Positions 28,311-37,286 are shown, counted from the stretch's first letter. The stretch: 64,000 nt of DNA from Methanospirillum stamsii (GCF_003173335.1 NZ_QGMZ01000012.1:16488-80487); one strand, 5' to 3'. Notes: a model not told the origin generated them from the sequence alone. Numbers and translations are program-made.

Positions 28311-28625
28311 CTACCGGTAGATCCTTCTTGTCAGGTCATTTTGCGTATCAAGAACCAATCTGGATGTTTCTTCATATTTCTGTTTCAGAGAAACAGCCTG
28401 GTCATCAATTGCACGATGTATCCCTCTTCCTTGAACTTTTACTCCCAGGATCAGGTTTTCCAGCCTGATGAAAATATACCAGATAAGAAAGATGATGGGA
28501 AGCGTCATCAGGAGAAGTCCGATTATCGCTTCAATTGGGAATGAATATGCAGTTCCTATTAGTATACACCCAGAGGTAACCATCAGGAGAGGAACAATAC
28601 CGGCCAGAAGGATCCGATCATCCAT
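28311..28625 (-). CDS. Small membrane protein upstream of fen
   Basis: 104 residues. Two hydrophobic helices ([20 protein letters not shown] and [20 protein letters not shown]) are followed by a charged helical tail of about 45 residues that probably faces the cytoplasm and may form a coiled coil. I do not recognise the family. The 7 bp gap to fen suggests a two-gene transcript; whether there is a functional link to flap cleavage is unknown. Confidence 0.7.
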   Translation of the reverse strand: MDDRILLAGIVPLLMVTSGCILIGTAYSFPIEAIIGLLLMTLPIIFLIWYIFIRLENLILGVKVQGRGIHRAIDDQAVSLKQKYEETSRLVLDTQNDLTRRIYR

Positions 28626-28669
28626 ATATTCAGATAGGTGGTTCTCCCATGATTTAAGTACTGTTTAAT

Positions 28670-29599
28670 ATGAGATCAAAGGAACAATTCCGGGAGTTAC
28701 TTGCCCTATTAGCAATGCCGGTGATGCTCCTTGCTGTCGGGATTGGATCAGTTCTTCTTGCAGTACCCATGACCGCTTCAGGGTACGTTGTTTTTGAGGA
28801 TCCTGAATCTTTATCAAATCCGATCTGGTTTATCGCCATGCTCCTTGTCTTTACAGGATTTCTTCTCGTCCTTATCCGATATAAATTCAAACGGTTTCTT
28901 GACTGGATAATCCGGATATCACTCTTTATTGCATATATCTATGTTTTTTCCGGACTTGCCGGGCTTATCACCAATTTGGATATAGCTCTGGTTTTTGGTA
29001 TCATCGCAGCTGCCTGTGCAACCCTGCTCCTGTGGAAATACCCGGAGTGGTACGTTGTGGATATTCTCGGGGTTCTCCTGGCTGCAGGGGTCGCTTCCAT
29101 GTTTGGGATATCATTAGAGCCGGTCCCGGTTATCCTCCTGTTAATTCTCCTCGCACTCTATGATGCAATATCAGTCTATAAAACAAAACACATGCTCACC
29201 CTTGCTGATGGAGTTATTGAGGGACGGATGCCTATCATGGTGGTTGTTCCAAAAAAACAGGGATACTCCTTCATCAGAGACGGGATTGGCGGAACGATAT
29301 CTCCGGATGAGAAATTAGAGACAGATTCACCAAAACATGACCGGGCTGCATATCTTATGGGTCTTGGAGACCTCATCATGCCATCAATCCTGGTGACCTC
29401 GGCGGCAGTTTTTATGCCCGGAGGAGGACTTGGTATTTTCAGTATTCCATCAATAGGAGCTCTTATTGGCTCACTTGCAGGACTTTATATTCTGCTCCGC
29501 TCAGTTCAGTCTGGAAAACCACAGGCAGGACTTCCTCCATTAAATGGTGGTGCGATACTAGGTTTTCTAATCGGATGGATGCTCATGAATTTTACCTGA
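28670..29599 (+). CDS. Presenilin-like A22 intramembrane aspartyl protease
   Basis: 309 residues with about nine membrane helices. Both catalytic motifs of presenilin/signal-peptide-peptidase proteases are intact: YD in LALYDAISVYK (Asp165) and GxGD in MGLGDLIMP (Asp234). The soluble loop between them (residues 170-225) is longer than the core fold needs. The C-terminal PAL motif is probably represented by GLPPLNGGAILG (Pro-Pro-Leu). Archaeal homologues such as the PSH protease have served as structural models. The cellular substrate is not known. It lies 22 bp upstream of an ABC exporter operon. Confidence 0.88.
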   Translation: MRSKEQFRELLALLAMPVMLLAVGIGSVLLAVPMTASGYVVFEDPESLSNPIWFIAMLLVFTGFLLVLIRYKFKRFLDWIIRISLFIAYIYVFSGLAGLITNLDIALVFGIIAAACATLLLWKYPEWYVVDILGVLLAAGVASMFGISLEPVPVILLLILLALYDAISVYKTKHMLTLADGVIEGRMPIMVVVPKKQGYSFIRDGIGGTISPDEKLETDSPKHDRAAYLMGLGDLIMPSILVTSAAVFMPGGGLGIFSIPSIGALIGSLAGLYILLRSVQSGKPQAGLPPLNGGAILGFLIGWMLMNFT

Positions 29600-29621
29600 T
29601 CAACTTCCAGGAGAAAGATAA

Positions 29622-30533
29622 ATGAACTTACCAGTCATTGAAGCCAGCGGCCTGATAAAACGATACCGGGACCTGACTGCAGTGAATTCTATTCATTTTT
29701 CAGTCCCAAAAGGAGAACTATTCGGGTTTCTTGGTCCGAATGGTGCAGGTAAAACAACAACCATGAAAATGGTTCAGTGTGTCTCGCCCCGGACAGATGG
29801 AACGCTCCGGGTTTTTGGTATGGACCCTGATACCAGTGGCAGGGAAATTCGCAAGCGAATTGGTGTTGTACCCCAGGAGACAAACCTGGATCCCGACCTG
29901 AGTGTTTTTGACAATCTTTCGATGTATGCACGCTTCTTTGATATATCATCCCAGGATGCTGATTTCCGGGCGCAGGAACTTTTAGAATTTTTCGAACTGG
30001 AGACCAAGAGAGATACCATTATTGAAAAATTATCCGGGGGGATGAAAAGAAGACTTCTTCTGGCACGTGCTCTTATTAACCGACCAGAACTCCTTATCCT
30101 TGATGAACCGACCATCGGCCTTGATCCCCAGGCCAGGCATCATATCTGGGAGAAATTGATAAAATTACGGGCAGACGGGCACACAATAGTTCTCACCACC
30201 CATTATCTTGATGAAGCGGCCCGCCTCTGTGACCGGCTTGTCATCATGGATGTGGGATCCATTCTGGTTGAGGGTTCTCCGGATTTCCTTGTCAGCCATT
30301 ATATCGGCATGGATATTGTAGAGACTGAAAACACACCTGAAGTAGCATTATTTCTTGAAAAAGCAGGCATCCCATATGAAAAAGGTGGAGAAATGATTCA
30401 GGTAAGAACCACAGATCCGGGAAAAATTGCAGATGCCCTACGGGATACCTTTCAGTCTATCCGGGTCATCATCCGGCCAGGTTCACTCGAAGATGTCTTC
30501 TTACTATTAACCGGGAGGAGGATCCGGGACTAA
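29622..30533 (+). CDS. ABC-2 type exporter, ATP-binding subunit
   Basis: 303 residues. Walker A GPNGAGKTT (residues 38-46), the ABC signature LSGGMKRRLLLARAL, Walker B LLILDEPTIGLD and the switch His in TTHYLDEA are all intact. A 90-residue C-terminal extension (ending RPGSLEDVFLLLTGRRI) is typical of the DrrA/NodI branch of export ATPases. With the permease that starts 1 bp downstream it should export a drug, lipid or glycan; the substrate cannot be read from sequence. Confidence 0.93.
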   Translation: MNLPVIEASGLIKRYRDLTAVNSIHFSVPKGELFGFLGPNGAGKTTTMKMVQCVSPRTDGTLRVFGMDPDTSGREIRKRIGVVPQETNLDPDLSVFDNLSMYARFFDISSQDADFRAQELLEFFELETKRDTIIEKLSGGMKRRLLLARALINRPELLILDEPTIGLDPQARHHIWEKLIKLRADGHTIVLTTHYLDEAARLCDRLVIMDVGSILVEGSPDFLVSHYIGMDIVETENTPEVALFLEKAGIPYEKGGEMIQVRTTDPGKIADALRDTFQSIRVIIRPGSLEDVFLLLTGRRIRD

Positions 30534-30534
30534 A

Positions 30535-31320
30535 ATGAAGACACATATGCATCTTCGAGCCTGTCTCAACGGAGTGTTCCGGGTATGGCTGAGAAATGCT
30601 CTCGTGTTTCGGAAAAATATCCGTGTCAATCTCATTCCCCCGTTTATAGAACCACTCCTGTACCTTGGAGCCATTGGATTTGGTATAGGCACTTATATCA
30701 CAGATATTGATGGACTCCCGTATGTCAGATTCATAGCTCCGGCAATTCTTGCTGCTTCGGTAATGAACGCATCATTTTTTGAATGTGCTTACGGAACCTA
30801 CGTCAGGATGTATTACCAGAAAACATTTGATGCAATTCTGGCAACACCCGTAACACTCAAAGAAGTAATTCTTGGCGAAATTGTGTGGGGAGCTACGAGG
30901 GGATTGATTTCTGCACTCTCTATAAGTATCATCCTCTTCCTGTTTGGTCTTGCATCGCCTGGGGGACTCCTTATTGCCATTCCACTTTCATTCATTGCCG
31001 GTATTTTATTTGCAAGTATTGCCGCATGCTTCTCAGCTCTATCTCCCTCTATCGACACCATTTCTTACCCGGCAACACTCTTTATTGCACCAATGTTTCT
31101 CTTTTCCGGAACATTTTTTCCCTTGCACCTTCTTCCCCAGGTTGTTCAATATCTTGCTCTGGCCTTCCTGCCTTTAACCCATGTAGTCAGCCTTACCCGG
31201 GCTCTCCTGACCGGAACAACCGATACCATGTGGGCACTCAATATGACATGGATAGCCATTGGAATCACCGTCTTTTCATATCTTGCGATCCGACTTTTTG
31301 AGCGGAGACTGATTGTATGA
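30535..31320 (+). CDS. ABC-2 type exporter, permease subunit
   Basis: 261 residues with six predicted membrane helices and a cytoplasmic N-terminus (VWLRNALVFRKNIRVNLIPP). The conserved region MYYQKTFDAILATPVTLKEVILGEIVWG is the coupling loop of DrrB/NodJ-like permeases that contacts the ATPase. It starts one base after the ATPase stop and is the last gene of this operon. Confidence 0.9.
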   Translation: MKTHMHLRACLNGVFRVWLRNALVFRKNIRVNLIPPFIEPLLYLGAIGFGIGTYITDIDGLPYVRFIAPAILAASVMNASFFECAYGTYVRMYYQKTFDAILATPVTLKEVILGEIVWGATRGLISALSISIILFLFGLASPGGLLIAIPLSFIAGILFASIAACFSALSPSIDTISYPATLFIAPMFLFSGTFFPLHLLPQVVQYLALAFLPLTHVVSLTRALLTGTTDTMWALNMTWIAIGITVFSYLAIRLFERRLIV

Positions 31321-31349
31321 CTGAAAGTTATTTACTCTCCATGAAAAAG

Positions 31350-32531
31350 TTATGTTGAAGTAAAAGTCTTCAGAACTTCGGACAAACGCCGTATCCCTTC
31401 TTCAATCTGATCGAATGAAGAATTTGAAAAGTTCAGCCTCATGGTATTTTCTCCACCTCCATGAGTGTAGAAGGGTATACCTGGGAGAACTGCAATTTTT
31501 TTCTCCAATGCCTTATTAAATACTTCAAGTGAAGAACAACCATCCGGCAGTGTTACCCATATAAACATCCCTCCATCAGGGATTGTATAAGAAACAGAAT
31601 CAGGAAATTCTTTTTTTATAGCATTCAGCATGCATTCACATTGTTTCTGGTAAGTTTCAGTTATCTTCCGGATATAGGAATCAATAGGATATTCAGATAA
31701 ATACCGGGAAATGATTCTCTGGGCAAGAATACTCGAATGAAGATCAGTAGCCTGTTTGGCAGTAACCAGCTGGGTCATAACTTCTTTCGGAGCACAAACC
31801 CAACCCATTCTCATCCCCGGGGTAATAATCTTTGAAAAAGACCCATTCATGACAACCTGGTCAGGGATATATTTCTTTACCGGTGTTGGAATATCTCCGG
31901 CAAACCTGATCTCACCATATGCATCATCCTCGATAAACATCGAGTCACTGCTCCCGATAATACCTGCAACTTCTCTTCTTTTTGTTTCAGACCAGGTGAC
32001 TCCGGAGGGATTTTGTGAGTTTGGAACTCCATAAAAGAACCGGCATTTCTTCTCCATAGAATCTCTGACATCATCGATAACAGGACCATCATACTCCAGT
32101 TTTATCGGAACAAAATCTGCTTCATATAAAGAAAAAGCCTGTATAGCTCCAAGATATCCTGGTTCTTCAATTGCGACAGGTGTTCCTTTATCAATGAATA
32201 CTTTTCCACATAAATCCAGGCATTGCTGTGAACCATGAGTTATAAGGATTTCATCCGGGGATACAGACAAACCATACCGGTGTGCATAACGGTCTGCTAC
32301 CCATTCACGAAGAGGGAGGTATCCTTCAGTGGTTGCATACTGAAGAGCTGCAGCACCCTCATCAGAGATAACATCTTTTGCAACCTCTGCAAGTTCCCTG
32401 ACTGGAAATACTGTCGGATTTGGAAGCCCTCCGGCAAATGAAATAATATCCGGGCATTCAGTTACTTTTAACGTCTCACGAATGAAAGACCGTGGAGTTT
32501 TTCCCATACGTTCAGCAAACAGGCTGCTCAT
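31350..32531 (-). CDS. Class I/II PLP aminotransferase (LysN/MocR-type)
   Basis: 393 residues. It resembles the 2-aminoadipate/aromatic aminotransferase branch (LysN, ARO8): the N-terminal FAGGLPNPTVFPV, PNSQNPSGVTWSE, FIEDDAYGEIRFAG and the Schiff-base lysine in NGSFSKIITPGMRMGW. The N-terminal HTH of MocR regulators is absent, so it is an enzyme. The acceptor is probably a 2-oxo acid; aromatic or branched-chain amino-acid turnover is possible. The gene is solitary, convergent to the ABC permease. Confidence 0.88.
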   Translation of the reverse strand: MSSLFAERMGKTPRSFIRETLKVTECPDIISFAGGLPNPTVFPVRELAEVAKDVISDEGAAALQYATTEGYLPLREWVADRYAHRYGLSVSPDEILITHGSQQCLDLCGKVFIDKGTPVAIEEPGYLGAIQAFSLYEADFVPIKLEYDGPVIDDVRDSMEKKCRFFYGVPNSQNPSGVTWSETKRREVAGIIGSSDSMFIEDDAYGEIRFAGDIPTPVKKYIPDQVVMNGSFSKIITPGMRMGWVCAPKEVMTQLVTAKQATDLHSSILAQRIISRYLSEYPIDSYIRKITETYQKQCECMLNAIKKEFPDSVSYTIPDGGMFIWVTLPDGCSSLEVFNKALEKKIAVLPGIPFYTHGGGENTMRLNFSNSSFDQIEEGIRRLSEVLKTFTST

Positions 32532-32629
32532 GATATCTCATATGTTAGCCTGAATCCCATTTTGGTCTTTGTATGAAAAACCGATATCCAGGTAGAAGAA
32601 TAAAGCAGCGGCTGAAGAGAAATATTTCC

Positions 32630-32681
32630 AAAAAAAAGAACCCTGGTGAAAAACCAGGGAAATCAGATATTAAATCTGATT
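32630..32681 (-). terminator. Double-hairpin intrinsic-type terminator of the surface protein gene
   Basis: Reading the minus strand, the stop codon is followed first by AATCAGAT...ATCTGATT (8-pair stem, 32661-32681), then by CCCTGGT...ACCAGGG (7-pair stem, 32641-32659) and then by TTC and a run of eight T (32630-32637). This is an unusually complete terminator for an archaeal gene and fits a strongly transcribed unit. Confidence 0.8.
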
Positions 32682-32684
32682 ATT

Positions 32685-35195
32685 TTATGCAGTTGCGTTT
32701 ACAGGTTCTTCTGCTGCAGTTGCGTTTTCAGCTGCTTCTGCAACAGGTTCTTCTGCAACAGGTTCTTCTGCAACAGGTACTTCAGTTACAACCGGGGTTG
32801 CAACTGCGACTGGTGCTGCGCCTGCTTCAACAACATTGAAGAGAGCGGTCTCAACGACATCGGTGGTAACACCTGCGACACGGACGATGTACTCATCCGG
32901 CTTGAAGGTGCTTGCATCGACGGTAAAGCTCCACTTGTTCAGACCATCAGTGCCCTGCTGGACCTTGATAGTTCCGGTTGCACCGTTGAACTCACCACTC
33001 TGTGACTTGTCGGTCGGCTTGAATGAAGAGGAAGTTACCTCGACAAGCAGATCGTTGTCATCGTACATGAGGTTGGTGGTACCGGCAATCTCGAACTTGG
33101 AACCAACAGACTGCTCACCGATCGGGTTGATGGTGACCTTTGGCTCCTCAACGAGGAACTGCATCTTGGTGTAGATATCGTCTACCATTGCAGAGTCGAT
33201 TGCCTTGACAAGTGCTTCTGCTGCATCAGTTCCCTGAAGTGCACCTGCTCCACCAATTCTGAAGAGTTCAGAGTCACGGGTTGGGTATGCACCAAGGACC
33301 TTCTGTGGCTCGAGCGGGTTGTCTGGATAGACATCAAACTCGTTGTTGTACATCGGGTGCTGAACAACTACAAAGTACTGTCCTGCATAGAGTGATGCAG
33401 TCTCAGCGCTCTTGATTTCGTGTTCGAATGACATGTCATCGTTCACGGACTCAGTTGCGTAAAGGACTTTGTTCTTTCCAAGGATCCACAATGCGATACC
33501 CTTGGACGGGTCGCCTTCTGCGGTTCCACGGACGTACAGCTTGTCACCCTTTGCAACAACACTTGCAGATGCGGTTGCCTGGATGTATGGTTTCTTGATC
33601 ACGAGTGAGACAGTGTCATACTGAGCGTCACTGAGGTGATCCTTGTCGCGCGGGGCGCTGACTGCGTATACAGTGTAGGTTCCTGCATCCATCTCAAGGT
33701 TGGCGGTCTGCCACTTGAATTCGTAGTTGTCATCGTCCTGGACATCAGCCTGATCAAAGGATGCTGCCTGGTCGTTGTTGACTTCCTTACGTGGAGATTT
33801 CAGCATTCCTCCGTTGGTTGGGAGGTTTGGACCGGTTATGAAGAGATAGGTAAGATCAGTCTCGGAGTTAGTACCGGAGAGCTTGACTTCCTCACCAAGG
33901 TAGTAGCTCTGGTCACCAGATGCGACGATGGTTACATCGCCCTTCTCTACCTTGACATCGACCTCATCAGACTTGTACTGGCTGCCGGACTTGCGTTCGA
34001 CACGGATTGTGTACTTCTTGTCCTTGGTGTCTTTGGAACTCTTCCACTCAACGGTTCTGGTACCACTGGAATTGAGTTTTACAAGTGCGTAGAACTTGGT
34101 TCCGTGATAGTCGGGATCATCGGGGACATCCTGCTTGATGCTCTTCCCTGCTCCGCCTTCATACTGGTACTTACCGATTTCGTACGGACCTGCGGCTGCG
34201 TCCTGCTTGACATCAGCCTGGGTGTCGAGGATCATCGGTGGCTGGTCATCGGGCTGTCCGGTCATTGAGCCGGTTCCCTTTACCCAGACATAGTACTCAG
34301 CATTTGGGACACCAGTGATGGTGACAGAGAAGGGGTTGCCACGGACTACATTGTCCTTGTTGGCTTCGATCTTCACCTGGTCGGTGGCGATCTGAACACT
34401 CTTTACTGCAGAGATAGTCTTACCGGTGTAGTCAGAACCATCAGGTGCGGTGTACTGATCCTTCATGCTGTTGGCATTACACTCAGCCCAGACGGTGTAG
34501 GTACCTGCCTTGTACATGCGGTTTCCATACTTGTCCTCGGCTGCAGTGTTCCATCCGTCATTAGTTGCAGGCTCAGTGTGCTTGTTATCTGGAGATACCC
34601 AGTACCAAAGCTGCTGGTTGACTGCAAGCTGGGTCAGTGCAATTTCTTTACCATTGTTTCCAACGAGGTTGGTGTAAACACCACCATCTGCACTCTTTAC
34701 TTTGATCTTGAAAGGTGCATCTGCAGGCTGGTAACCCGGACGGGTGATAATGCTCTGCATGTTGGTCTCAACGACAAAGTTACCGTAGTTTCCTACTGGA
34801 ATTGCCTTGCCAGTTACGTCTTCATCAACAGATCCATCCCAGACCTTAAGGTTAAGGGAAGGTTCCTTGATGTTAAATGCAAGCTGACCTTTTACGCTGC
34901 CATTCCACTGATACCAGTTGCCGGTTTTTCCGACGAAGATATCTGGGGAGACATAAAAGGACTGTGCGTTGGTTACCTGCTGAATATCTGCAGGCTGCTC
35001 AGTCTCAGTGTTGGTACCTGGCTGCCACCATGCAATCTGGCTTACGCCACCGGTTGCTGCAGAGACATCAAGACTCTTCTCACCAAGGAAGACTTCTCCT
35101 CCGGCGGGAATCTTGTTGATTGCTGCAGTAGCGGGGAATGCCATGACTGCAAGTGCAACGAGCACCATCATGACAACTGCAAATCGTGCGTTCAT
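32685..35195 (-). CDS. Putative surface-layer/sheath protein with DUF3821-like N-terminus
   Basis: 836 residues. Signal sequence of about 25 residues (FAVVMMVLVALAVMAFPATA), then a region resembling the DUF3821 and S-layer-related proteins of Methanomicrobiales (AAINKIPAGGEVFLGEKSLD; WWQPGT; FYVSPDIFVGKTGNWYQW). The middle is built of beta-rich repeats (e.g. KVEANKDNVVRGNPFSVTI-like and DVTIVASGDQSYYLGEEVKL-like segments). The tail is Ala/Glu/Pro-rich (VAEEP repeats) with no C-terminal membrane anchor. Codon choice is more biased and GC-rich than in neighbouring genes, the ribosome site GGAGGA is ideal, and a strong terminator follows: all signs of very high expression. A major cell-envelope protein is the best reading. 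Confidence 0.8.
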   Translation of the reverse strand: MNARFAVVMMVLVALAVMAFPATAAINKIPAGGEVFLGEKSLDVSAATGGVSQIAWWQPGTNTETEQPADIQQVTNAQSFYVSPDIFVGKTGNWYQWNGSVKGQLAFNIKEPSLNLKVWDGSVDEDVTGKAIPVGNYGNFVVETNMQSIITRPGYQPADAPFKIKVKSADGGVYTNLVGNNGKEIALTQLAVNQQLWYWVSPDNKHTEPATNDGWNTAAEDKYGNRMYKAGTYTVWAECNANSMKDQYTAPDGSDYTGKTISAVKSVQIATDQVKIEANKDNVVRGNPFSVTITGVPNAEYYVWVKGTGSMTGQPDDQPPMILDTQADVKQDAAAGPYEIGKYQYEGGAGKSIKQDVPDDPDYHGTKFYALVKLNSSGTRTVEWKSSKDTKDKKYTIRVERKSGSQYKSDEVDVKVEKGDVTIVASGDQSYYLGEEVKLSGTNSETDLTYLFITGPNLPTNGGMLKSPRKEVNNDQAASFDQADVQDDDNYEFKWQTANLEMDAGTYTVYAVSAPRDKDHLSDAQYDTVSLVIKKPYIQATASASVVAKGDKLYVRGTAEGDPSKGIALWILGKNKVLYATESVNDDMSFEHEIKSAETASLYAGQYFVVVQHPMYNNEFDVYPDNPLEPQKVLGAYPTRDSELFRIGGAGALQGTDAAEALVKAIDSAMVDDIYTKMQFLVEEPKVTINPIGEQSVGSKFEIAGTTNLMYDDNDLLVEVTSSSFKPTDKSQSGEFNGATGTIKVQQGTDGLNKWSFTVDASTFKPDEYIVRVAGVTTDVVETALFNVVEAGAAPVAVATPVVTEVPVAEEPVAEEPVAEAAENATAAEEPVNATA
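32740..32784. repeat. Three tandem 15-bp repeats in the tail of the surface protein
   Basis: The unit GCAACAGGTTCTTCT (plus strand) occurs at 32740-32754, 32755-32769 and, with two changes, 32770-32784. On the coding strand this gives the Glu-Glu-Pro-Val-Ala pentapeptide tail. Such repeats can change copy number by slippage. Confidence 0.75.
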
Positions 35196-35201
35196 TACAT
35201 G

Positions 35202-35207
35202 TCCTCC
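35202..35207 (-). promoter_or_regulatory. Strong ribosome binding site of the surface protein gene
   Basis: GGAGGA on the minus strand, six bases before the ATG at 35195, is a near-perfect match to the anti-Shine-Dalgarno and fixes the start. Confidence 0.75.
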
Positions 35208-35315
35208 GAATGAAAACGACCCATACTTCTGACATCAGCATGTTAATCCTGATGACTTCCGGTATGGAATACTCCGAGAGTAACTCCGAAGTATCATTAC
35301 TTAGTTGTCTGATAT

Positions 35316-35326
35316 CCTTTATATTC
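35316..35326 (-). promoter_or_regulatory. TATA-box candidate for the surface protein gene
   Basis: GAATATAAAGG on the minus strand would place the transcription start near 35292 and give a leader of about 95 bases. A second strong candidate, TGTATTATATACT at 35448-35460, would give a longer leader of over 200 bases. Two promoters are possible; sequence alone cannot choose. Confidence 0.4.
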
Positions 35327-35592
35327 TTGCGATCCGAATTACCGGAGTTTGAAAACCCGGACCTCTGGAGAAAGGGGAAATGTAATAAAATTGAACCTCT
35401 TTTTGAGAATATAACACAGATTGAGGCATATAATGATATGAGGAGAAAGTATATAATACATCGTAAAAAAACTTAAGACTAATACCGCTTTTCTTTTGTA
35501 TACAGCGCCGCACAAAAATCTGAATGGGAACTATATTTTTTTCCTGACCGCTGTTTTTCCAAAATAACTTCATGTTAAAAGTCATAACGCTG

Positions 35593-35623
35593 CCATTCAT
35601 GAATTAAACTCCCTTATGAATGG
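35593..35623. repeat. Inverted repeat, function unknown
   Basis: CCATTCAT at 35593-35600 pairs with ATGAATGG at 35616-35623; a G-T and an A-T pair extend the stem to ten with an 11-base loop. No T tract follows on either strand, so it is less likely to be a terminator and could be a protein binding site upstream of the surface protein promoter. Confidence 0.5.
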
Positions 35624-35679
35624 AACAGATTATCCTGAAAATGTATGCGGGTTTTGTACGTGTGCCGCAGTATTTCTCG

Positions 35680-35710
35680 AAAAAAATTTAGGGCTTTGGA
35701 CACGGTGTCC
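35680..35710 (-). terminator. Terminator of tRNA-Thr
   Basis: Three bases after the tRNA 3' end the minus strand reads GGACACCGTGTCC (35698-35710), a five-pair hairpin with a three-base loop, followed after eleven bases by seven T (35680-35686). Confidence 0.6.
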
Positions 35711-35713
35711 TTA

Positions 35714-35786
35714 AGCCTCAGCCGAGATTTGAACTCGGGACCTGTTGATTACAAGTCAACCGCTCTGCCAGCTAAGCCACTGAGGC
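35714..35786 (-). tRNA. tRNA-Thr (anticodon UGU)
   Basis: A 73-base cloverleaf on the minus strand. Acceptor stem GCCTCAG pairs with CTGAGGC, discriminator base U. The D arm is GCTTAGCTGGCAGAGC, the anticodon stem GTTGA/TCAAC encloses loop CTTGTAA (anticodon TGT, reading ACA and related Thr codons), and the T arm is CCGAG-TTCAAAT-CTCGG. No intron and no encoded CCA. It lies alone between mmp10 (divergent) and the surface protein gene. Confidence 0.96.
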
Positions 35787-35869
35787 GCGGAAACATGTAG
35801 AACCTATCAACACATAAAGATAGTGTTTGATCGGTTTCTTTTTCCACTTCTGGTACAGACCAATCAGGA

Positions 35870-37096
35870 ATGGTACAGCTCACAGTGGATATCGGAGGCA
35901 GACCAGGGATTGATTGCCGGGGATTTTGCTCATACTGTTATTTTAAACACGCCCAGGAACTCCCTCCATTTGGATGCAAATACTGCCTGCAGTTCACAAA
36001 GGGCTGCGATTACTGCTCAAGAAGTGTTCAGGAAAAGTACTCCGGATTTCTCCCGCTCCGCGAGGTTGCTGAAAATGTTCTTTCAGATCTTCAGAGACTA
36101 TCCGGGGATTTAACCAGGATCACTATTTCAGGAGGAGGAGATCCCAGTTGCTACCCGGAATTTATGGAACTCGTAGAACTCCTCTCATCGCTCGAAGCCC
36201 CGCTCCACATCGGATATACCAGTGGTAAAGGATTCGATAACCCGGATATCGCCGAATTTATGGTAGAGAAAGGGATGACGGAGATCTCATTCACCGTGTT
36301 TTCCAGTGATCCTTCTTTAAGAAGGAAGTATATGCATGACCCGACACCTGAAGCCTCCTTAGAGATCCTTGCACGCCTGGCCAGTAAGATAGATGTCTAC
36401 AGCGCACTTGTTATCCTACCCGGGATCAATGACGGAGAGAAACTGACAGAAACAGTCATGTGGCTTGAATCTGTAGGGGTGAAGGGACTCATTCTTATGA
36501 GATTTGCAAATACAAGTAATCAGGGACTCATTCTTAATAATGCACCGGTTATCCCGGGACAGACGATCCATTCCGTTGAAGAATTTGCTGAAATAGTCAG
36601 GAAAGTCAGAGACATAACAACCATGCGGGTTTCAGGGACACCGCTTTGTGATCCGGACCTTCAGTCTCCCTTTATACTGGCAAATGAGGCAGAAATCCTG
36701 GGAAAACTTCCCACAATAACTAAAAGAGCGGGCGTTATCACTGGAAGTATCGCAGCCCCTTTCATCAAAAAAATCCTGGATCAAAGAGGTGGAGAAAACC
36801 AGGTTATACAGGTAGAAAAAGAGATAGCCGACCTGATAATCATTGATGATTTAAAGAGGTTGCCCATCTCTGACCTGCCTGAAACTCTAATCATCCCAGG
36901 AAGATCTTTTGTCCATATCAGGGAAGCCGAAGAAATATTGTCCAGCGATGGAAATGTAAGAACCATAATCCGGGGACCTGACATGCTTACAGCCGATGGT
37001 GAAACATCCATGGGAATGACCAGGGATGAAGTTCTGGAACTTGAACTGGACGGCTTTCGGACTCTCATTAATCTTATCAATCAATGGGGGAACTGA
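35870..37096 (+). CDS. mmp10: Methanogenesis marker 10, methyl-CoM reductase arginine methyltransferase (B12 radical SAM)
   Basis: 408 residues. Mmp10 installs the C-methylarginine found near the active site of methyl-coenzyme M reductase alpha subunit, using S-adenosylmethionine, a 4Fe-4S cluster and cobalamin. The N-terminus has the marker sequence VDIGGRPGIDCRGFCSYCYF with the cluster cysteines Cys16, Cys20 and Cys23 in a C-x3-C-x2-C pattern, then a second Cys group (Cys36, Cys39, Cys46, Cys49). The barrel contains TISGGGDPSCYPEF. The C-terminal 100 residues correspond to the extra domain of the family. It marks the organism as a methanogen (or relative with MCR). Its mcr substrate genes are not in the window. 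Confidence 0.93.
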   Translation: MVQLTVDIGGRPGIDCRGFCSYCYFKHAQELPPFGCKYCLQFTKGCDYCSRSVQEKYSGFLPLREVAENVLSDLQRLSGDLTRITISGGGDPSCYPEFMELVELLSSLEAPLHIGYTSGKGFDNPDIAEFMVEKGMTEISFTVFSSDPSLRRKYMHDPTPEASLEILARLASKIDVYSALVILPGINDGEKLTETVMWLESVGVKGLILMRFANTSNQGLILNNAPVIPGQTIHSVEEFAEIVRKVRDITTMRVSGTPLCDPDLQSPFILANEAEILGKLPTITKRAGVITGSIAAPFIKKILDQRGGENQVIQVEKEIADLIIIDDLKRLPISDLPETLIIPGRSFVHIREAEEILSSDGNVRTIIRGPDMLTADGETSMGMTRDEVLELELDGFRTLINLINQWGN

Positions 37097-37273
37097 CGGC
37101 ATGCTTATTATCTGCGAATTGTAACATATTACCGCACTTTTTATAGTGCTGGCAGATGCAAATCCGACGTGATAGTTATGTCACTGCCCCTAATCCGGGC
37201 TTTGGGATTGCAGAGAGTTGGCAGGTTATCATATCTGACTCTTTTCTCTCTCTGGATTTTGCACTGTTTTACA

Positions 37274-37278
37274 GGAGG
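37274..37278 (+). promoter_or_regulatory. Ribosome binding site of rps15
   Basis: GGAGG eight bases before the ATG at 37287, within ACAGGAGGATATAG. It decides the start. The 190 bp upstream includes a TATA-like TTTTTATAG near 37138 and a small AATCC/GGATT hairpin near 37192-37210; the leader is therefore about 120 bases, long enough for autoregulation, which is only a guess. Confidence 0.6.
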
Positions 37279-37286
37279 ATATAGAA

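Larger units (their letters stand above)
35208..35679. other. Long AT-rich leader/promoter region upstream of the surface protein gene
   Basis: About 470 bp without a credible gene between the surface protein start and the tRNA-Thr terminator. It holds two TATA-like sites, two CGGAGT direct copies around 35274-35291 (minus strand) and the hairpin at 35593-35623. Short open frames here lack ribosome sites or family features. Confidence 0.5.

Noticed and set aside
33636..34268. Long plus-strand ORF (210 codons) antisense to the surface protein gene
   Set aside because: It lies wholly inside the codon-biased 32685-35195 gene, has no ribosome site and a low-complexity hydrophobic translation; a frame shadow. 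The same applies to 34578-35213 and 32646-33005.
37185..37215. Structured RNA or tRNA in the rps15 leader
   Set aside because: Only a five-pair AATCC/GGATT stem; no cloverleaf.
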